This document shows positions 27,913 to 37,311 of a DNA stretch of 64,000 bases, one piece after another. Under the pieces are notes generated by a model. The model saw only the letters and a list, made by a program, of their open reading frames with translations, had not been told where the DNA came from and did no database searches. The position numbers and the translations under genes are program-made. Source of the stretch: JAOTZA01 sp965224065 (GTDB taxonomy: Bacteria; Acidobacteriota; Thermoanaerobaculia; Multivoradales; JAHEKO01). The stretch's first letter is position 1, and each line of letters begins with the position of its first letter. The stretch is from positions 434,001 to 498,000 of the forward strand of contig CBDCYF010000005.1 of NCBI GenBank assembly GCA_965224065.1, read 5' to 3'.

Positions 27913-30900
27913 ATGTCGTCCTTCGCGCACCTTCACCTCCATACCCAGTACAGCCTGCTCGACGGCGCCAACCGCCTCGACGACGTCTTAAACGCCGCCA
28001 AACGCGCCGGGATGCCGGCGGTAGCGATCACCGATCATGGGAACCTCTTCGGGGCCATCGACTTCTACCAGCGCGCCCGCAAGATCGGCATCAAGCCGAT
28101 CGTCGGGATCGAGGCCTATGTCGCCCAGGGCAGCCGTCTGGAGCGAGACCGCAAGCGGAGCCGCAACAACCACCTGGTCTTGTTGGCCCGTAACGAGACC
28201 GGCTACAAGAACCTGCTCAAGCTGACGTCGCGGTCGTATCTCGAAGGCTTCTACTACAAGCCACGCATCGACAAGGAGCTGCTGCGGGCTCACGCCGACG
28301 GTCTGATCGGTCTGTCCGCCTGTCTCAAGGGTGAGGTCATCGAGCAGGTGCTCGGCGGGCGCGAAGAAGAGGCGGAGGCGACTGCGAGGGAGTTCGAGGA
28401 GATTCTGGGCAAGGGCAACTACTACCTGGAGCTGCAGGATCACGGCATCGAGGATCAGCGGAGCGCCAACGAGGTCTTGCGCCGGATGTCCCGCCGAACC
28501 GGCATCCCGCTGGTGGTCACCAACGATTGCCACTATCTCAACCAGGACGACTCCTTCGCACACGATGTACTGCTGTGCATCGGTACCCAGCGGGCGCTGT
28601 CTGATACCGACCGGCTCAAGTACGCCAGCGACCAGTTCTATCTGAAGAACGCCGACGAGATGCACCGGCTCTTTCCGCAGGACGGCGCGGCGGTGGAGAA
28701 CACCGTGGCGATCGCCGAGAGGTGCAACCTGGAGATCCCCACCGGCACGTTTCATCTGCCCGAGTTTCCGGTGCCCGACGGCGAGACTCTCGAGTCCTAT
28801 TTCGAGCGAGTGGTCCGTGGCGGACTCGAGGAGCGATTGGAGGAGCTGAAGCGCCGCCGCGCCGGCGTTCTCGAGACGTTCTCCGCCGATCTCTACCGGG
28901 AGAGGCTCGAGAGCGAGATCGCGATCATCAAGCGCATGGGCTTCCCGGGCTACTTCCTGACGGTCTGGGACTTCATCCGGTTTGCCCGTGACAACCGGAT
29001 TCCCGTGGGGCCGGGTCGCGGCTCGGCGGCCGGATCCCTGGTGGCGTACGCGCTGCGGATCACCGACATCGATCCGTTGCAGTACGGGCTGCTCTTCGAG
29101 CGTTTTCTCAATCCGGAGCGGGTCAGCCTGCCGGACATTGACATCGACTTCTGTATGCGTCGCCGCGGCGAGGTCATCCAGTACGTCAGCGACAAGTTTG
29201 GCCGCGACCATGTGGCCCAGATCATCACCTTTGGGACGCTCGCCGCCAAGGCGGTGTTGCGGGACGTCGGCCGCGTGATGGGGCTCCCGTACGCCAAGAT
29301 CGACCGGATCGCCAAGCTGGTCCCCGACATGACCCGCTCGCTGAGTCAGGCGGTAGAGGAGGTCGACAGCCTCAAGCGCGAGGTCGAGACCGATCCCGAG
29401 GTCGAGGAGATCGTACGGGTGGGGGAGCGTCTCGAGGGTCTCACTCGCCATGCGTCGCTCCACGCCGCCGGGGTGGTCATCACTCCCCGTCCGACCGAGG
29501 ACCTGGTGCCGCTGGCCAAGACCAGCAAGGACGAGGTCGTGACCCAGTGGGACATGAACGTCATCGAAAGGCTCGGCCTCCTCAAGATGGACTTTCTCGG
29601 TCTGCGCACCCTGACTGTCATCGACGACACACTGAGAAGTCTGGCCCATCTCGACGTCGAGCTGGATCTGGATGAGGTGCCGCTCGACGACGAGGCCACA
29701 TTCCAGTTGTTTTGCGACGGTCAGACCGACGGCATCTTCCAGTTTGAGTCCCGCGGCATGAAGGACCTGCTCCGCCGCGCCCAACCCTCGCAGTTCGAGG
29801 ACCTGGTGGCGTTTAACGCCCTCTACCGTCCCGGCGCGCTGTCGGTGGGGATGGTCGACGAGTACATCCTGCGCAAAAACGGCAAGCGCAAGGTCCGCTA
29901 TGTCCTGCCGGAGACCGAGCCGATCCTGGCCGAGACCTACGGAGTGATCGCCTATCAGGAACAGGTCATGCGGATCGCCGTGGAGGTGGCCGGTTTCACC
30001 ATGGGGGAGGCCGACATCCTGCGCAAGGCGATGGGGAAGAAGAAGCCCGAGGTCATGCAGCAGCAGAAACAGAAATTTGTCGACGGCGCGATGGCCCGCG
30101 GCGTCGCCAAACGCAAGGCCCAGGATCTGTGGGAGCACATCGAGCCCTTTGCCGGTTACGGCTTCAACAAGAGCCACAGCGTCGCCTACGCCATGCTGGC
30201 CTACAAGACGGCCTATCTGAAGGCGCACTATCCGGTGGCCTTTATGGCCGCGATGCTGAGCTCGGAGATGTCCTCCAAGGACAACGTGGGCAAGTACATC
30301 CGGGAATGCCGGGCCATGGGGATCCCGGTCCTGCCACCCGATGTCAACGAAAGCAACTGGACCTTCACCGTGGCGGGCGACAGCATCCGCTTTGGGTTGG
30401 GCGGCATCAAGGGAGTCGGGTCGTCGGCGGTCGACGCCATCCTGGAGGCACGGCGGAAAACCGGCCGGTTCACCAGCTTCACCCACTTCGCGCGCGAGGT
30501 GGACCACCGCTCGGTCAACCACAAGGTGTTCGAGTGCCTGGTCAAGGCGGGGGCCTTCGACACCCTGGGAGCGCATCGCCGATCGCTTCTGGAGTCGCTC
30601 GACCGTTTGCTCGACTACGCGCAGAACCAGCGGCGCGATGCCGAAGAAGGGCAGGGAGCGTTGTTCTCGGCGGAGGCCCTCCCCGAGCCCGAGCCCGACA
30701 CATCGCTCGCGCCCTGGAGCGACGCCGAGCGTCTTCACTATGAAAAAGAGGCGCTGAGCTTCTACCTCACCGGGAACCCGCTGAACGAGCATCTGCGGGA
30801 TCTGGAGCGTCTGACCACGCACACCACACCCGCGGCGCTCGACGGGATCGAGGGCTCGATCACCCTCGGCGGGCTGGTTGGCTCGGTGCGCCGGACCAAG

Positions 30901-31377
30901 ATCAAGAACGGGCCGAACGCCGGGCGCTATATGGGCCGCTTTGTTTTGGAGGACCTCGAAGGCCGCATTCCGGTAGCGGTGTTTGCCGACAGTTTTGCGC
31001 GCTTCGATCATCTGCTCGACGAGGAGGCGATCGTTCTGGTCAAGGGAATCGTGCGCGATCGGGGGAGCGAGCCCGAGCTGACGGCGGAAGAGATCGTGCC
31101 GCTCGATGAAGCCACGCGGCGGCCGCTCGAGGCGCTCGATCTGATCCTGCGGACCGAGCTCCCCGACACCGCCATGATGGCGCTTCGCGACTGCCTGGTG
31201 GAGCACCACGGCGATGTCCCGGTCCGGTTGCGGCTGGATCTCGGCGACCGCAGCGTGCGGATCGCGCCCGAGGACCGTTTCCGGGTGGCGGTGGATGACG
31301 AGCTGGTCTCCAGCCTCGAAGCGATCGTCGGCGAAGGGCGGGTGCGCAAGAGGTTCCACGACGCGCCGGTGCACTAG
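27913..31377 (+). CDS. dnaE: DNA polymerase III alpha subunit
   Basis: An 1154-residue replicative polymerase of the DnaE class. The N-terminal PHP domain starts AHLHLHTQYSLLDGAN; the palm has GRGSAAGSLVAYALRIT and the catalytic PDIDIDF around residue 410; then LHAAGVVI, FAGYGFNKSHSVAYAMLAY and an OB-fold near 985-1060 (ITLGGLVGSVRRTKIKNG). Length matches the family. The ATG at 27913 has no visible Shine-Dalgarno sequence. It is followed after 15 bases by a nucleotidyltransferase gene. A 1190-codon frame is open on the opposite strand, a GC-bias shadow. Confidence 0.97.
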   Translation: MSSFAHLHLHTQYSLLDGANRLDDVLNAAKRAGMPAVAITDHGNLFGAIDFYQRARKIGIKPIVGIEAYVAQGSRLERDRKRSRNNHLVLLARNETGYKNLLKLTSRSYLEGFYYKPRIDKELLRAHADGLIGLSACLKGEVIEQVLGGREEEAEATAREFEEILGKGNYYLELQDHGIEDQRSANEVLRRMSRRTGIPLVVTNDCHYLNQDDSFAHDVLLCIGTQRALSDTDRLKYASDQFYLKNADEMHRLFPQDGAAVENTVAIAERCNLEIPTGTFHLPEFPVPDGETLESYFERVVRGGLEERLEELKRRRAGVLETFSADLYRERLESEIAIIKRMGFPGYFLTVWDFIRFARDNRIPVGPGRGSAAGSLVAYALRITDIDPLQYGLLFERFLNPERVSLPDIDIDFCMRRRGEVIQYVSDKFGRDHVAQIITFGTLAAKAVLRDVGRVMGLPYAKIDRIAKLVPDMTRSLSQAVEEVDSLKREVETDPEVEEIVRVGERLEGLTRHASLHAAGVVITPRPTEDLVPLAKTSKDEVVTQWDMNVIERLGLLKMDFLGLRTLTVIDDTLRSLAHLDVELDLDEVPLDDEATFQLFCDGQTDGIFQFESRGMKDLLRRAQPSQFEDLVAFNALYRPGALSVGMVDEYILRKNGKRKVRYVLPETEPILAETYGVIAYQEQVMRIAVEVAGFTMGEADILRKAMGKKKPEVMQQQKQKFVDGAMARGVAKRKAQDLWEHIEPFAGYGFNKSHSVAYAMLAYKTAYLKAHYPVAFMAAMLSSEMSSKDNVGKYIRECRAMGIPVLPPDVNESNWTFTVAGDSIRFGLGGIKGVGSSAVDAILEARRKTGRFTSFTHFAREVDHRSVNHKVFECLVKAGAFDTLGAHRRSLLESLDRLLDYAQNQRRDAEEGQGALFSAEALPEPEPDTSLAPWSDAERLHYEKEALSFYLTGNPLNEHLRDLERLTTHTTPAALDGIEGSITLGGLVGSVRRTKIKNGPNAGRYMGRFVLEDLEGRIPVAVFADSFARFDHLLDEEAIVLVKGIVRDRGSEPELTAEEIVPLDEATRRPLEALDLILRTELPDTAMMALRDCLVEHHGDVPVRLRLDLGDRSVRIAPEDRFRVAVDDELVSSLEAIVGEGRVRKRFHDAPVH

Positions 31378-31392
31378 CGCAACGGGCTTGAC

Positions 31393-32325
31393 GTGCCGGA
31401 TGCTTCCGCTACAGCTCCGAGCCTCACCCGTCTTCTCAAGCCGGTCCTGGATACGCCGCTCGCGCGGGAGCTCGAGAAAATCCGGGAATCCACCGGGGCC
31501 ATGGACTCCGAGGTCTTTCTCGTCGGCGGGCTGGTCCGGGACCTCCTCGTAGGCCGGCACTCAAAAGACATCGATCTTTTGACCCTGGGTGAGCCCGAGC
31601 CGCTGGCTCGCGTCCTGGCAGACCGGTTGGGAGGCGTGCCACGCTTGCATGAGGAATTTCGTACCGCGACCCTGGAGACCGATGCCGGTTTTCGAGTCGA
31701 TCTGGCGGCGGCACGCGCCGAGGAATACCCTTCGCCGGGCGCCCTGCCGCAAACGCGGCCCGGGACCTTGACCGAGGATCTGGGCCGCCGGGATTTCACG
31801 GTCAATGCCATGGCGGCCTCGCTGATCCACCCCGAGGCGCCGGTGGTGGATCTCCACGACGGTCTCGGCGATCTCGAAGCACGGCGGCTGCGAGTGCTGC
31901 ACCCCGACTCTTTCCGCGACGACCCGACGCGAGTGTTGAGAGCGGCCCGGTTTTTGGTCGAGCTGGGTTTCGAGCTCGAGCCCGGAAGCCTCCGGCTGGC
32001 GGCGAGCTCGGCGGCACGCGACGCATTGACCGGGGTCAGCGGTTTTCGGATCTGGCGCGAGCTCGCGATGGCCCTCCGCAGCGGACCCGCGGCCCGTGCG
32101 GTGGTGGCGCTCCTCTCGGAGCTGGGCCTCGAGCCCGCCATCGATCCGGATCTCGCCGCCGTTCCGGAGACCTTGAGGGAGCTAAGCGCGGCGCCGGCCG
32201 TGTCCCCGGTCGAGTACCTAACCATCTGGGCCGGCGCGCTCGATCGAGACCAGCGGGCTCGTCTGGCCGATCGTCTGGCCCTCGACCGCGCCGGGCGGCG
32301 TCTGTTGCTGACGGGCCGCGGCTGA
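31393..32325 (+). CDS. Class II CCA-adding / poly(A) polymerase family nucleotidyltransferase
   Basis: A 310-residue class II nucleotidyltransferase. The head has VGGLVRDLLVGRHSKDIDLLT with catalytic DID, then RRDFTVNAMA and the ERhxxE-like DPTRVLRAARFLVELGF. It is shorter than most CCA enzymes (about 400 residues), with a compact C-terminal helical part. It could be a tRNA CCA-adding enzyme, an A-adding enzyme or a poly(A) polymerase. Both tRNAs in this window encode CCA, so repair rather than synthesis of CCA ends would be expected. The GTG at 31393 starts 15 bases after dnaE. Confidence 0.85.
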   Translation: MPDASATAPSLTRLLKPVLDTPLARELEKIRESTGAMDSEVFLVGGLVRDLLVGRHSKDIDLLTLGEPEPLARVLADRLGGVPRLHEEFRTATLETDAGFRVDLAAARAEEYPSPGALPQTRPGTLTEDLGRRDFTVNAMAASLIHPEAPVVDLHDGLGDLEARRLRVLHPDSFRDDPTRVLRAARFLVELGFELEPGSLRLAASSAARDALTGVSGFRIWRELAMALRSGPAARAVVALLSELGLEPAIDPDLAAVPETLRELSAAPAVSPVEYLTIWAGALDRDQRARLADRLALDRAGRRLLLTGRG

Positions 32326-32369
32326 GACGGCCGAGGTAAACTGGTTTCCCGGAGCGCAGGGCTCGTTTT

Positions 32370-33071
32370 ATGAGCAAGAGTCTCTCTACGGCGGTGACAA
32401 TGCTGGCGATCCTGGGCGGAGCCTCCGGGCTGACCGGCCAAGTCGCCCCGCCGTTATCCACCGACCCCGAGCGCACCATCGATCCGCGCAGCCACGAGCT
32501 GCTGATGGTCCGCTGCTCGAGCCTCTTGGCGGAGCGCGAGCTGACGCTGTTTGGCAACGGCACGTTGCGGCTTCGCAAGATCCAGGACGAAGAGAAGTCC
32601 CTGCAGCTCGCCGAGTTGCCGCCGGAGGTCTTTGCGGGGTACCGCAGGAGCCTGCTGGAGGAGGGAGACACCCGGCGCCGTGTTCCCCGTGTTCCCCGCA
32701 GGGGGCCGGGTGGCGAATGGGTGGAACAGTGTGCGTTGACGCTCCATCCGGACTTGTCTCGACCTCCGCGGTTGTTCCGCTTTTCGCGGGTCGATGCCCT
32801 CTCACTCGAGCTGTCCCGCTTGGTGTCGATCGCCGACGCCCTCTTTCGTGAGGTCGAGCTCCGTGAGGTGACCGATGGATTCCCGGTGGATTACCGGCCA
32901 CGGGTGGGGGACGTCGTGCTGCGCGCCGACGGCAGCGAGTTCGAGGTCCGCCGGTTTACCGCCGACGCCCGCGGGGTCGAGCTCGAGGGCCTCCAGCAGC
33001 CTTTGGTGCTCTATGTCTCCCGGGACGAGCTGGCGCAGGAGTTTGTCGGCCTCGTTCGCCGCCGGCCGTGA
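32370..33071 (+). CDS. Secreted hypothetical protein
   Basis: A 233-residue protein with a probable signal peptide (MSKSLSTAVTMLAILGGASG, cleavage near residue 24). The mature part is mixed alpha/beta with many charged residues, one pair of cysteines (MVRCSS and WVEQCAL), and an ending VLYVSRDELAQEFVGLVRR. I recognise no family. It overlaps rsmD by four bases (GTGA), so the two are probably one transcript, but their products would act in different compartments. The ATG at 32370 has a TAAACT -10-like box about 27 bases upstream. Confidence 0.6.
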   Translation: MSKSLSTAVTMLAILGGASGLTGQVAPPLSTDPERTIDPRSHELLMVRCSSLLAERELTLFGNGTLRLRKIQDEEKSLQLAELPPEVFAGYRRSLLEEGDTRRRVPRVPRRGPGGEWVEQCALTLHPDLSRPPRLFRFSRVDALSLELSRLVSIADALFREVELREVTDGFPVDYRPRVGDVVLRADGSEFEVRRFTADARGVELEGLQQPLVLYVSRDELAQEFVGLVRRRP

Positions 33072-33604
33072 GAATCAGCGGGGGAGAGCACCGCGGTCGC
33101 CTTTTGCGGGTGCCGCGGGGCGTGCGGCCGACCGGGGGGCGCGTGCGAGAGGCGCTATTCTCGATCTGGTCCGATCGCCTGGCCGGCGCCCGTTTTCTGG
33201 ACCTCTTTGCCGGCAGCGGGGGAGTGGGCCTGGAAGCGCTCTCGCGAGGCGCGCAAACGGTGGTGCTGGTCGAGCGATCCGCTTCGGTCCTCGAAGCCTT
33301 GGAAGAGAACCGAACGCAAGTCGGGCCCGGGGCTCGCGTGGTTCGGGGCGTGCTGCCCGGGGCGCTGGGTCCCAAGCTCTTGCCTGCGAAAGGTCTTTTC
33401 GACCTCGCCTTTGCCGACCCGCCGTATGCTTTCGAGGGCTGGAACGACCTGCTGAGCCGGCTGGCGCCACTGCTCGCTTCGGAAGCCTCGACGGCGATCG
33501 AGCACAGCGTCCGCCGGGACGTCCCCGAGACGGTGGGTGAGCTCGAGGTGACCGACCGGCGAGAATACGGGGAGAGCGTCCTGACCTTTTATAGCCGGTC
33601 CTAG
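33068..33604 (+). CDS. rsmD: 16S rRNA (guanine(966)-N2)-methyltransferase RsmD
   Basis: A 178-residue methyltransferase for G966 of 16S rRNA. It begins MRISGGEHRGRLL, has SAM-binding motif FLDLFAGSGGVGLEALSRGA (about 38-57) and the catalytic FADPPYAF. It starts with GTG overlapping the upstream stop. In many genomes coaD follows rsmD; here the next gene, pncB, is on the opposite strand with only five bases between the stop codons and no terminator visible. Confidence 0.93.
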   Translation: MRISGGEHRGRLLRVPRGVRPTGGRVREALFSIWSDRLAGARFLDLFAGSGGVGLEALSRGAQTVVLVERSASVLEALEENRTQVGPGARVVRGVLPGALGPKLLPAKGLFDLAFADPPYAFEGWNDLLSRLAPLLASEASTAIEHSVRRDVPETVGELEVTDRREYGESVLTFYSRS

Positions 33605-33609
33605 CCCGC

Positions 33610-35154
33610 CTACCCGGCCTTGATTTCTTCGACCAGTTGTCTCTTGAGATCCCACAAACCCCGGCTCAGAGACACGTGGTAAATGTGCGGGTTGACCAGT
33701 CGCTTGACGCCCGGGTCGAGGTGGCTCAGATCCCGCCGGCAGCGATCCCGCATCTCGACAACCGTCGGCGATTCGGACAGCCGTTTGCCGTTCTTCACCG
33801 TTTCGACCAACAGGGGCTCGACTCGTGAGATCTCCCCCGGCCCGAGAGTGCGACGTAGGTCCTCCCTGACGGGATGGTGAAGCTCGAGCCCCTGGCCTGT
33901 GGAGATGTCCTCCGAGCTCGGAGTCAATACGTCCACTGTGGCGGTATCCCGCTTGTCGTACAGCCGCCACATGGTCTTGGCACCGGGGTTGACGGTCTTT
34001 GACGGGCTTTCGGACACCTTGAGCAGTGGCCTCCAGTCTCGATCCACTTCCACCGCCGTGGCCTTGTAGACGCCATCCAGCATGTCCGAGCCGGCGGTGA
34101 CCAGACGGGTCCCCACGCCGTAAACGAGCCGGCGGATGAGATGGTCCGCGTCGACGCCATACCGTGGTGCTTCCTCTTCGATCTGGGTGAGGATCTGCCA
34201 GATCGCGAGCTCATCGAGACTACTCGAAAGCGTGATGGTGACGTCTGGGAAGCCGGCCTTGTCGAGCATCGCCGCCGAGCGAATGGCGAGATAGGCGAGA
34301 TCGCCCGAATCCAGCCGGATGCCGACCGGCGCGTGGCCCTTTTCCCGCAGCTCCTCGAACACCCGGATCGCATTGGGCACCCCGCTCTCCAGCGTGTCGA
34401 CCGTATCGACCAGGAGCATACAATCGTCCGGATAGGCTTCGGCAAAGGCGCGAAAGGCGCCGATCTCTCCTTCGCCCATGGCGGTGAACACCTGCACCAG
34501 GCTGTGCGCGTGCGTTCCCTTGGGCGGGAACCCGAGAAGATGTGACACGCCGACGTTGGATGAGAAGTCCGCCCCGCCGATCAGCGCCGCCCGGGTCGCG
34601 GCGCTGGCGCCACGCTCCGGAGCGCGCCGCAATCCGAACTCGAGCAGTGGGCGTCCCCGCCCTGCGGCGCTGATCCGAGCCGCCTTGGTGGCGACCAGGG
34701 TCTGGTAGTTCAGGTGGTTGAGCAGCGGTGTCTCCAGGACCTGAGTCATTGCCAGCGGTCCGGATACCACGGCCAGCGGCACGTGCGGGTGCACCACCCG
34801 GCCTTCGGGGACCGCGTCGATCGAGATCCCGGAGAAATTTCCCTCCAAACGGAGCCAGTCAAGAAAGGCCTGGTCGAACATCGGCTCCCCGGAGCTCTTG
34901 CGCTGGCCGCTCAGCAGCTCGATCTCGCGTTGCCCGGCTCGCGCCGTGCTCATCCAGTCGTGCAGCCACTCGAAGCCGGCAAAGACACAAAACCCGGCTT
35001 GATGATCGCCATAGTTGGGGTAACGGCGAAAAAAGTAGTCGAACTGGACGCGCTGCTCGTGGAGTCCCAACCGATGATAGAGCTGGGCCGACGTGAGGTG
35101 ATACTGGTCCGTAAACAACAGCCCTTCGGCCAGCTCGCGGTCCTGCGGTTTCAT
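33610..35154 (-). CDS. pncB: Nicotinate phosphoribosyltransferase
   Basis: A 514-residue enzyme of the NAD salvage pathway that makes nicotinate mononucleotide from nicotinate and PRPP. It starts LLFTDQYHLTSAQLYHRLG, has EGRVVHPHVPLAVVSGP, FGLRRAPERGASAATRAA and the GTHAHSLVQVF motif. It lies 70 bases downstream of rex and the complex I operon on the same strand. Since Rex senses NADH/NAD+ and complex I oxidises NADH, a NAD-salvage enzyme here completes a redox cofactor cluster. Its stop nearly abuts that of rsmD. Confidence 0.93.
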   Translation of the reverse strand: MKPQDRELAEGLLFTDQYHLTSAQLYHRLGLHEQRVQFDYFFRRYPNYGDHQAGFCVFAGFEWLHDWMSTARAGQREIELLSGQRKSSGEPMFDQAFLDWLRLEGNFSGISIDAVPEGRVVHPHVPLAVVSGPLAMTQVLETPLLNHLNYQTLVATKAARISAAGRGRPLLEFGLRRAPERGASAATRAALIGGADFSSNVGVSHLLGFPPKGTHAHSLVQVFTAMGEGEIGAFRAFAEAYPDDCMLLVDTVDTLESGVPNAIRVFEELREKGHAPVGIRLDSGDLAYLAIRSAAMLDKAGFPDVTITLSSSLDELAIWQILTQIEEEAPRYGVDADHLIRRLVYGVGTRLVTAGSDMLDGVYKATAVEVDRDWRPLLKVSESPSKTVNPGAKTMWRLYDKRDTATVDVLTPSSEDISTGQGLELHHPVREDLRRTLGPGEISRVEPLLVETVKNGKRLSESPTVVEMRDRCRRDLSHLDPGVKRLVNPHIYHVSLSRGLWDLKRQLVEEIKAG

Positions 35155-35224
35155 GATGGCAATCCTGTTGCTTGTTGATTCGAGAGCGTAGACTGATCGT
35201 GCCGTTCGTCCGTTGTCTGCCGCG

Positions 35225-35854
35225 CTAGCGTTGCTGGAGCAGGAACCCCAGCTCTTCGAGGTGGACCCGCAGGTCGACGGTCTTGGTCGGTATGTCCGGC
35301 GCTCGCTTGAGCCTCACCGGTGCGAAATTGAGCACCGCCCGGATGCCGGCCGCCACCAGAGCATCGTAATTCTCCTGCGCCGCCGGCGCGGGCACCGCGA
35401 GGACGCCGATCTCGGCGCCCGAGTCGGCGACCACCTTCTCCAGCTCGCTCGAATCGCGCAGCAGGATGTCGCCGACTCGGCGGCCGATTTTCCGCCGGTC
35501 GTTGTCGACCACCGCCACGACCTTGAAAGAGCGATCGGCAAAATCGAGAAACTGCGCCAAAGCGCTGCCCAGATTCCCCATACCGACGATGACCAGTGGA
35601 TGAGTCCGGTCCAGGCCGAGCCGTCGGTTGAGCCGCTCGCCCAGCTCGTCCACGTCGTAGCCGACGCCGCGGATCCCGAACTCGCCGAACTGGGCCAGGT
35701 CTTTGCGGATCTGTGTCGCGGACAGATGGTACCGGTCGGCGAGCTCCTGCGACGAGATCGTGTGGGTCCCTTCGACCTGTAGATCGCGCAGACAGCGCAG
35801 ATACAACGACAGCCGGTTGAGAGTCAGCGAGGAGACCTCGCTCGAACCGGACAT
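35225..35854 (-). CDS. rex: Redox-sensing transcriptional repressor Rex
   Basis: A 209-residue repressor that binds DNA when NAD+ is high and lets go when NADH rises. The N-terminal winged helix has SLYLRCLRDLQ, ISSQELADRYHLSATQIRKDLAQFG and EFGIRGVGYDVDEL; the Rossmann domain has VIVGMGNLGSALAQF and VAVVDNDRRKIG. Its ATG overlaps the nuoN stop as TGATG, so it is translated as the last gene of the complex I operon, and a Rex-type operator lies upstream of nuoA. This predicts a direct feedback loop: Rex represses the operon that encodes it and the main NADH consumer. Confidence 0.95.
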   Translation of the reverse strand: MSGSSEVSSLTLNRLSLYLRCLRDLQVEGTHTISSQELADRYHLSATQIRKDLAQFGEFGIRGVGYDVDELGERLNRRLGLDRTHPLVIVGMGNLGSALAQFLDFADRSFKVVAVVDNDRRKIGRRVGDILLRDSSELEKVVADSGAEIGVLAVPAPAAQENYDALVAAGIRAVLNFAPVRLKRAPDIPTKTVDLRVHLEELGFLLQQR

Positions 35855-37311
35855 CAGCTCTTGCTTGCGATCTCGTACACCCACGAAAGGAGCTTCCCGG
35901 GCCACAGGCCGAGAACCAGCGTGCCGGCCGCCGCCAGAACCGCCGCCAGGCGGCCCCAGCCGTCCGTCAGCCCGCGGCGCTCGCCACCGACCTCGGGCCG
36001 CATGTACAGGGTGTAGATCACTCGCAGGTAATAGAACACTCCGATCAGGCTGGTTCCCACCACCACCAGGGCCAGCCACAGATTCCCGGTGTCGAGCGCC
36101 TGCACAAAGACCAGGTACTTGCCCAGAAAGCCGAGGGTCGGCGGGATGCCTCCGAGGGACAGGAGACAGATCGCCAGGCACGCCGAAAGCAGCGGATAGC
36201 GCTGGCCGAGCCCGCCCAGATCGGAGATCAGATGCTGTTCCCCCGGCTCGGAGTAGAGAAGCGCGATCACGGCGAAGGCCCCCGCGTTCATCAGCGCGTA
36301 CGCCAGCAAGTAGACGATCAGGGCTTCGAAGGAGCCGGTATCGAGCGTGACCAGTGCCACCAACAGGTAGCCCATGTGCGCGATTCCCGAGTAGGCGAGC
36401 ATTCGCTTGATGTCCCGCTGCACCAGCGCAAAGAAGTTGCCCAGGGCCATCGAAGCGACGGCCAGCAGGGCGATCACCTGGCTCCACTTGCCATCGCCAT
36501 CGCCGTGCGCGAGGGCGAGCTCGAGAAGACGCACCAGGACCACCGCTGAGGCCGCCTTGGGAGCCACCGACAGAAACCCAACGAAGGGAGAGGGCGCGCC
36601 TTGATAGGTGTCCGGCGCCCAGGCGTGAAACGGCACCACGCTCATCTTGAACCCAAAACCGGCCACCAGCAGCAACAGCCCCAACACGGCGAGGCTCGAC
36701 GGCGAATCGGTGCCGGAGAAGTGCGCGGCTAGGACGCCAAAGCGGGTCGATCCGGCTTCGCCGTACAGTAAGGCGATTCCCAGAAGGACAAAGGAGCTGA
36801 CAAACGCTCCCATCAAAAAGTACTTGATCCCGGCCTCGGTCGAAAGGGGAAGCCTTCGATGGTAGGCGGCCAGGGAATAGAGACAGATCGACAAGAGCTC
36901 GAGCGCCACAAACAGCGTGACCAGCTCCTGGGCCCGTGTCATCAGAAGGACCCCGGCGGCACACCACAACAACAGCGAGTAGTACTCACCGGCGCTCAGG
37001 CCCTCCCGGCGGAGGAAGCCCTCCGACGCCAGCAGCGCCAGCAGGGTCGAGAGCAGGACGACCCACGAGATCGCGATGGTCAACGGGGTGGACTCCAGCA
37101 GGCCGTGAAAGCTCTCGCCATGAGCGCCGCCCCAGAACAGGTGGTGACCGGCGGCGAGGACGGCGGCCAGGCAAACCGGCAGGGTCAGTCGCGTGAGCCG
37201 TGGGAAAAACGCATCGAGCAGCAGCGCCAGGACACCGCCGCCGGTCAGCAGCAGCTCCGGGAGCAGACCGCTCAGGTCGGCGGCTGGAACCAGATAGGAC
37301 TCGGCGCTCAT
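35854..37311 (-). CDS. nuoN: NADH-quinone oxidoreductase subunit N
   Basis: A 485-residue antiporter-like proton-pumping membrane subunit of complex I, with about 14 hydrophobic segments. Conserved pieces are ALELLSICLYSLAAYHR, GFGFKMSVVPFHAWAPDTYQGAPSP and the KRMLAYSGIAHMGYLL helix. Its ATG overlaps the nuoM stop (ATGA) and its stop overlaps the rex start. Confidence 0.94.
   Translation of the reverse strand: MSAESYLVPAADLSGLLPELLLTGGGVLALLLDAFFPRLTRLTLPVCLAAVLAAGHHLFWGGAHGESFHGLLESTPLTIAISWVVLLSTLLALLASEGFLRREGLSAGEYYSLLLWCAAGVLLMTRAQELVTLFVALELLSICLYSLAAYHRRLPLSTEAGIKYFLMGAFVSSFVLLGIALLYGEAGSTRFGVLAAHFSGTDSPSSLAVLGLLLLVAGFGFKMSVVPFHAWAPDTYQGAPSPFVGFLSVAPKAASAVVLVRLLELALAHGDGDGKWSQVIALLAVASMALGNFFALVQRDIKRMLAYSGIAHMGYLLVALVTLDTGSFEALIVYLLAYALMNAGAFAVIALLYSEPGEQHLISDLGGLGQRYPLLSACLAICLLSLGGIPPTLGFLGKYLVFVQALDTGNLWLALVVVGTSLIGVFYYLRVIYTLYMRPEVGGERRGLTDGWGRLAAVLAAAGTLVLGLWPGKLLSWVYEIASKS

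Noticed and set aside
27988..31560. A 1190-codon open frame antisense to dnaE.
   Set aside because: DnaE has all family motifs on the plus strand; the antisense frame is a shadow of GC-biased third positions with no recognisable domain.
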